A DNA stretch of 13,246 nucleotides, from assembly GCA_002423075.1 (NCBI GenBank), contig DIUS01000129.1, positions 5,984 through 19,229 of the forward strand, read 5' to 3'. Made by a program: the position numbers and the translations under genes. The stretch is from Microbacteriaceae bacterium UBA6152. GTDB lineage: Bacteria > Actinomycetota > Actinomycetes > Actinomycetales > Microbacteriaceae. Of the stretch, positions 12,481-13,246 are shown piece by piece (positions within the stretch are counted from its first letter, which is position 1; every line of letters starts with the position of its first letter). The notes beneath the pieces were generated by a model. The model searched no databases, was not told the origin of the DNA, and saw only the letters and a program-made list of their open reading frames with translations.

Positions 12481-13246
12481 CAAGCAACGCCACTGCGCCG
12501 ACGACAGAGCAAATCACCATTGCACAAGATGATCAGCAGAAGAAAACCGGATTGCTCGAAAGAACGTCTGTTCGCATCGCGCTTCCGTTGCTCGTGCTGG
12601 TCTTCTTCGTCCTTTCCTTGCAGGCACTCAGTGAGTTGGGTGTGCTCAACCCGATCACCTTCCCATCTCCATTCGACGTCTTCGCCGCACTCGGTGACCT
12701 CATTACGAAGGGGTACTTCTGGGAGGCAACCTGGATAACTCTTCAGGAAACGCTTCTTGGATTCGCATTTGGCGCGGGGGCCGGGCTTGTGATTGGCGCG
12801 CTGACGGGCACCTTCAAGACCTTTAGGGTCGCGCTATATCCCTTCATCGTCGCTTTTCAAAACACCCCTCGCGTTGCCCTCGCACCGGTGTTTCTGACGT
12901 GGTTCGGATTCGGAATGGAATCAAAAGTGGTCATGGCTGCCGTGATTTGCTTTTTCCCTGTTGTCATCAATACTGTGGCCGGAATCGCTGGCGTAGACGA
13001 CAATGCCAAGACCCTCTTTCGCTCTCTCGGAGCAACGAAGACCCAAACCTTTTTCCGGCTTACGCTTCCGAGCGCCGCAGCTATCGCTTTCGCCGGAATC
13101 AAGACCGCCCTCACGCTTGCGCTTCTCGGCGCAATTGTGGCGGAGTTCGTCGGCGCCTCTGAAGGACTTGGGGTGCTGATCAAGGAGCTGAATTTCCAGC
13201 TTGAAGTTGCCATGGGCTTTGCCGTAGTCATCACTCTGGCGATTAT
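12477..13246 (+). CDS. ABC transporter permease, SsuC/TauC-like, truncated by the window end
   Basis: From ATG 12477 (ATGA overlap with the ATPase stop) the frame is open for 256 codons to the edge, near the usual full length of 250-280. A hydrophilic N-terminus (1-30) leads into transmembrane helices at about 33-53, 88-108, 118-140, 151-172, 205-225 and 244 onward. The cytoplasmic EAA-type loop DDNAKTLFRSLGATKTQTFF followed by RLTLPSA (174-200) is the ATPase-coupling motif of binding-protein-dependent permeases. FPSPFDVFAAL (62-72) and FVGASEGLGVLI (224-235) are typical of the SsuC/TauC/NrtB group. The substrate-binding protein is not in the window and may follow. Confidence 0.93.
   Translation, partial: MTSNATAPTTEQITIAQDDQQKKTGLLERTSVRIALPLLVLVFFVLSLQALSELGVLNPITFPSPFDVFAALGDLITKGYFWEATWITLQETLLGFAFGAGAGLVIGALTGTFKTFRVALYPFIVAFQNTPRVALAPVFLTWFGFGMESKVVMAAVICFFPVVINTVAGIAGVDDNAKTLFRSLGATKTQTFFRLTLPSAAAIAFAGIKTALTLALLGAIVAEFVGASEGLGVLIKELNFQLEVAMGFAVVITLAI

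Overview
The window looks like chromosomal DNA of a high-GC actinomycete. The best guess is a member of the Microbacteriaceae, judged from base composition, codon use, frequent GTG/TTG starts, the GatB sequence and a probable leaderless promoter. No rRNA, tRNA, CRISPR array, transposase or integrase was recognised.

Layout. (1) Positions 1-1757 hold the 5' end of an unrecognised minus-strand gene that runs off the left edge, a six-helix DUF6498-like membrane protein, and a small lipoprotein with four extra cysteines. (2) Positions 1804-3318 encode GatB, the tRNA amidotransferase B subunit, without gatC or gatA next to it. (3) Positions 3354-5542 are an accessory patch with two consecutive type II toxin-antitoxin modules. 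The first is RelB/RelE-like and the second is a DUF1778/GNAT pair (TacA/TacT-like). Each starts with a perfect inverted repeat that is a likely autoregulatory operator. A fragment of a second gatB lies between them, starting six bases after the relE stop. The tacAT module is extended by a third gene, a Mug/TDG-type uracil-DNA glycosylase, with 4-base overlaps throughout. (4) Positions about 5546-6190 are the C-terminal remnant of a UvrD/Rep-like helicase on the minus strand, broken at both ends. (5) Positions 6375-11573 are a six-gene catabolic operon, mostly with overlapping genes. (6) Positions 11674 to the right edge are an ABC importer operon: an ATPase and a permease cut by the window end.

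How the genes work together. The six enzymes form the whole 4-oxalocrotonate branch of the catechol meta-cleavage pathway. 2-Hydroxymuconate semialdehyde is oxidised (dmpC-type dehydrogenase), the product is tautomerised (dmpI), decarboxylated (dmpH) and hydrated (dmpE), then cleaved to pyruvate and acetaldehyde (dmpG). Acetaldehyde is converted to acetyl-CoA (dmpF). The gene order E-F-G-H-I matches that of proteobacterial dmp clusters, with the dehydrogenase moved to the end and the hydrolase gene dmpD missing. No ring-cleavage dioxygenase or upper-pathway enzyme is visible. These may lie to the right of the window, beyond the NitT/TauT-type transporter, whose position suggests it imports the aromatic growth substrate.

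The stretch from gatB to the catabolic operon is a patchwork of fragments and small modules, which suggests repeated insertion and recombination at one chromosomal site.
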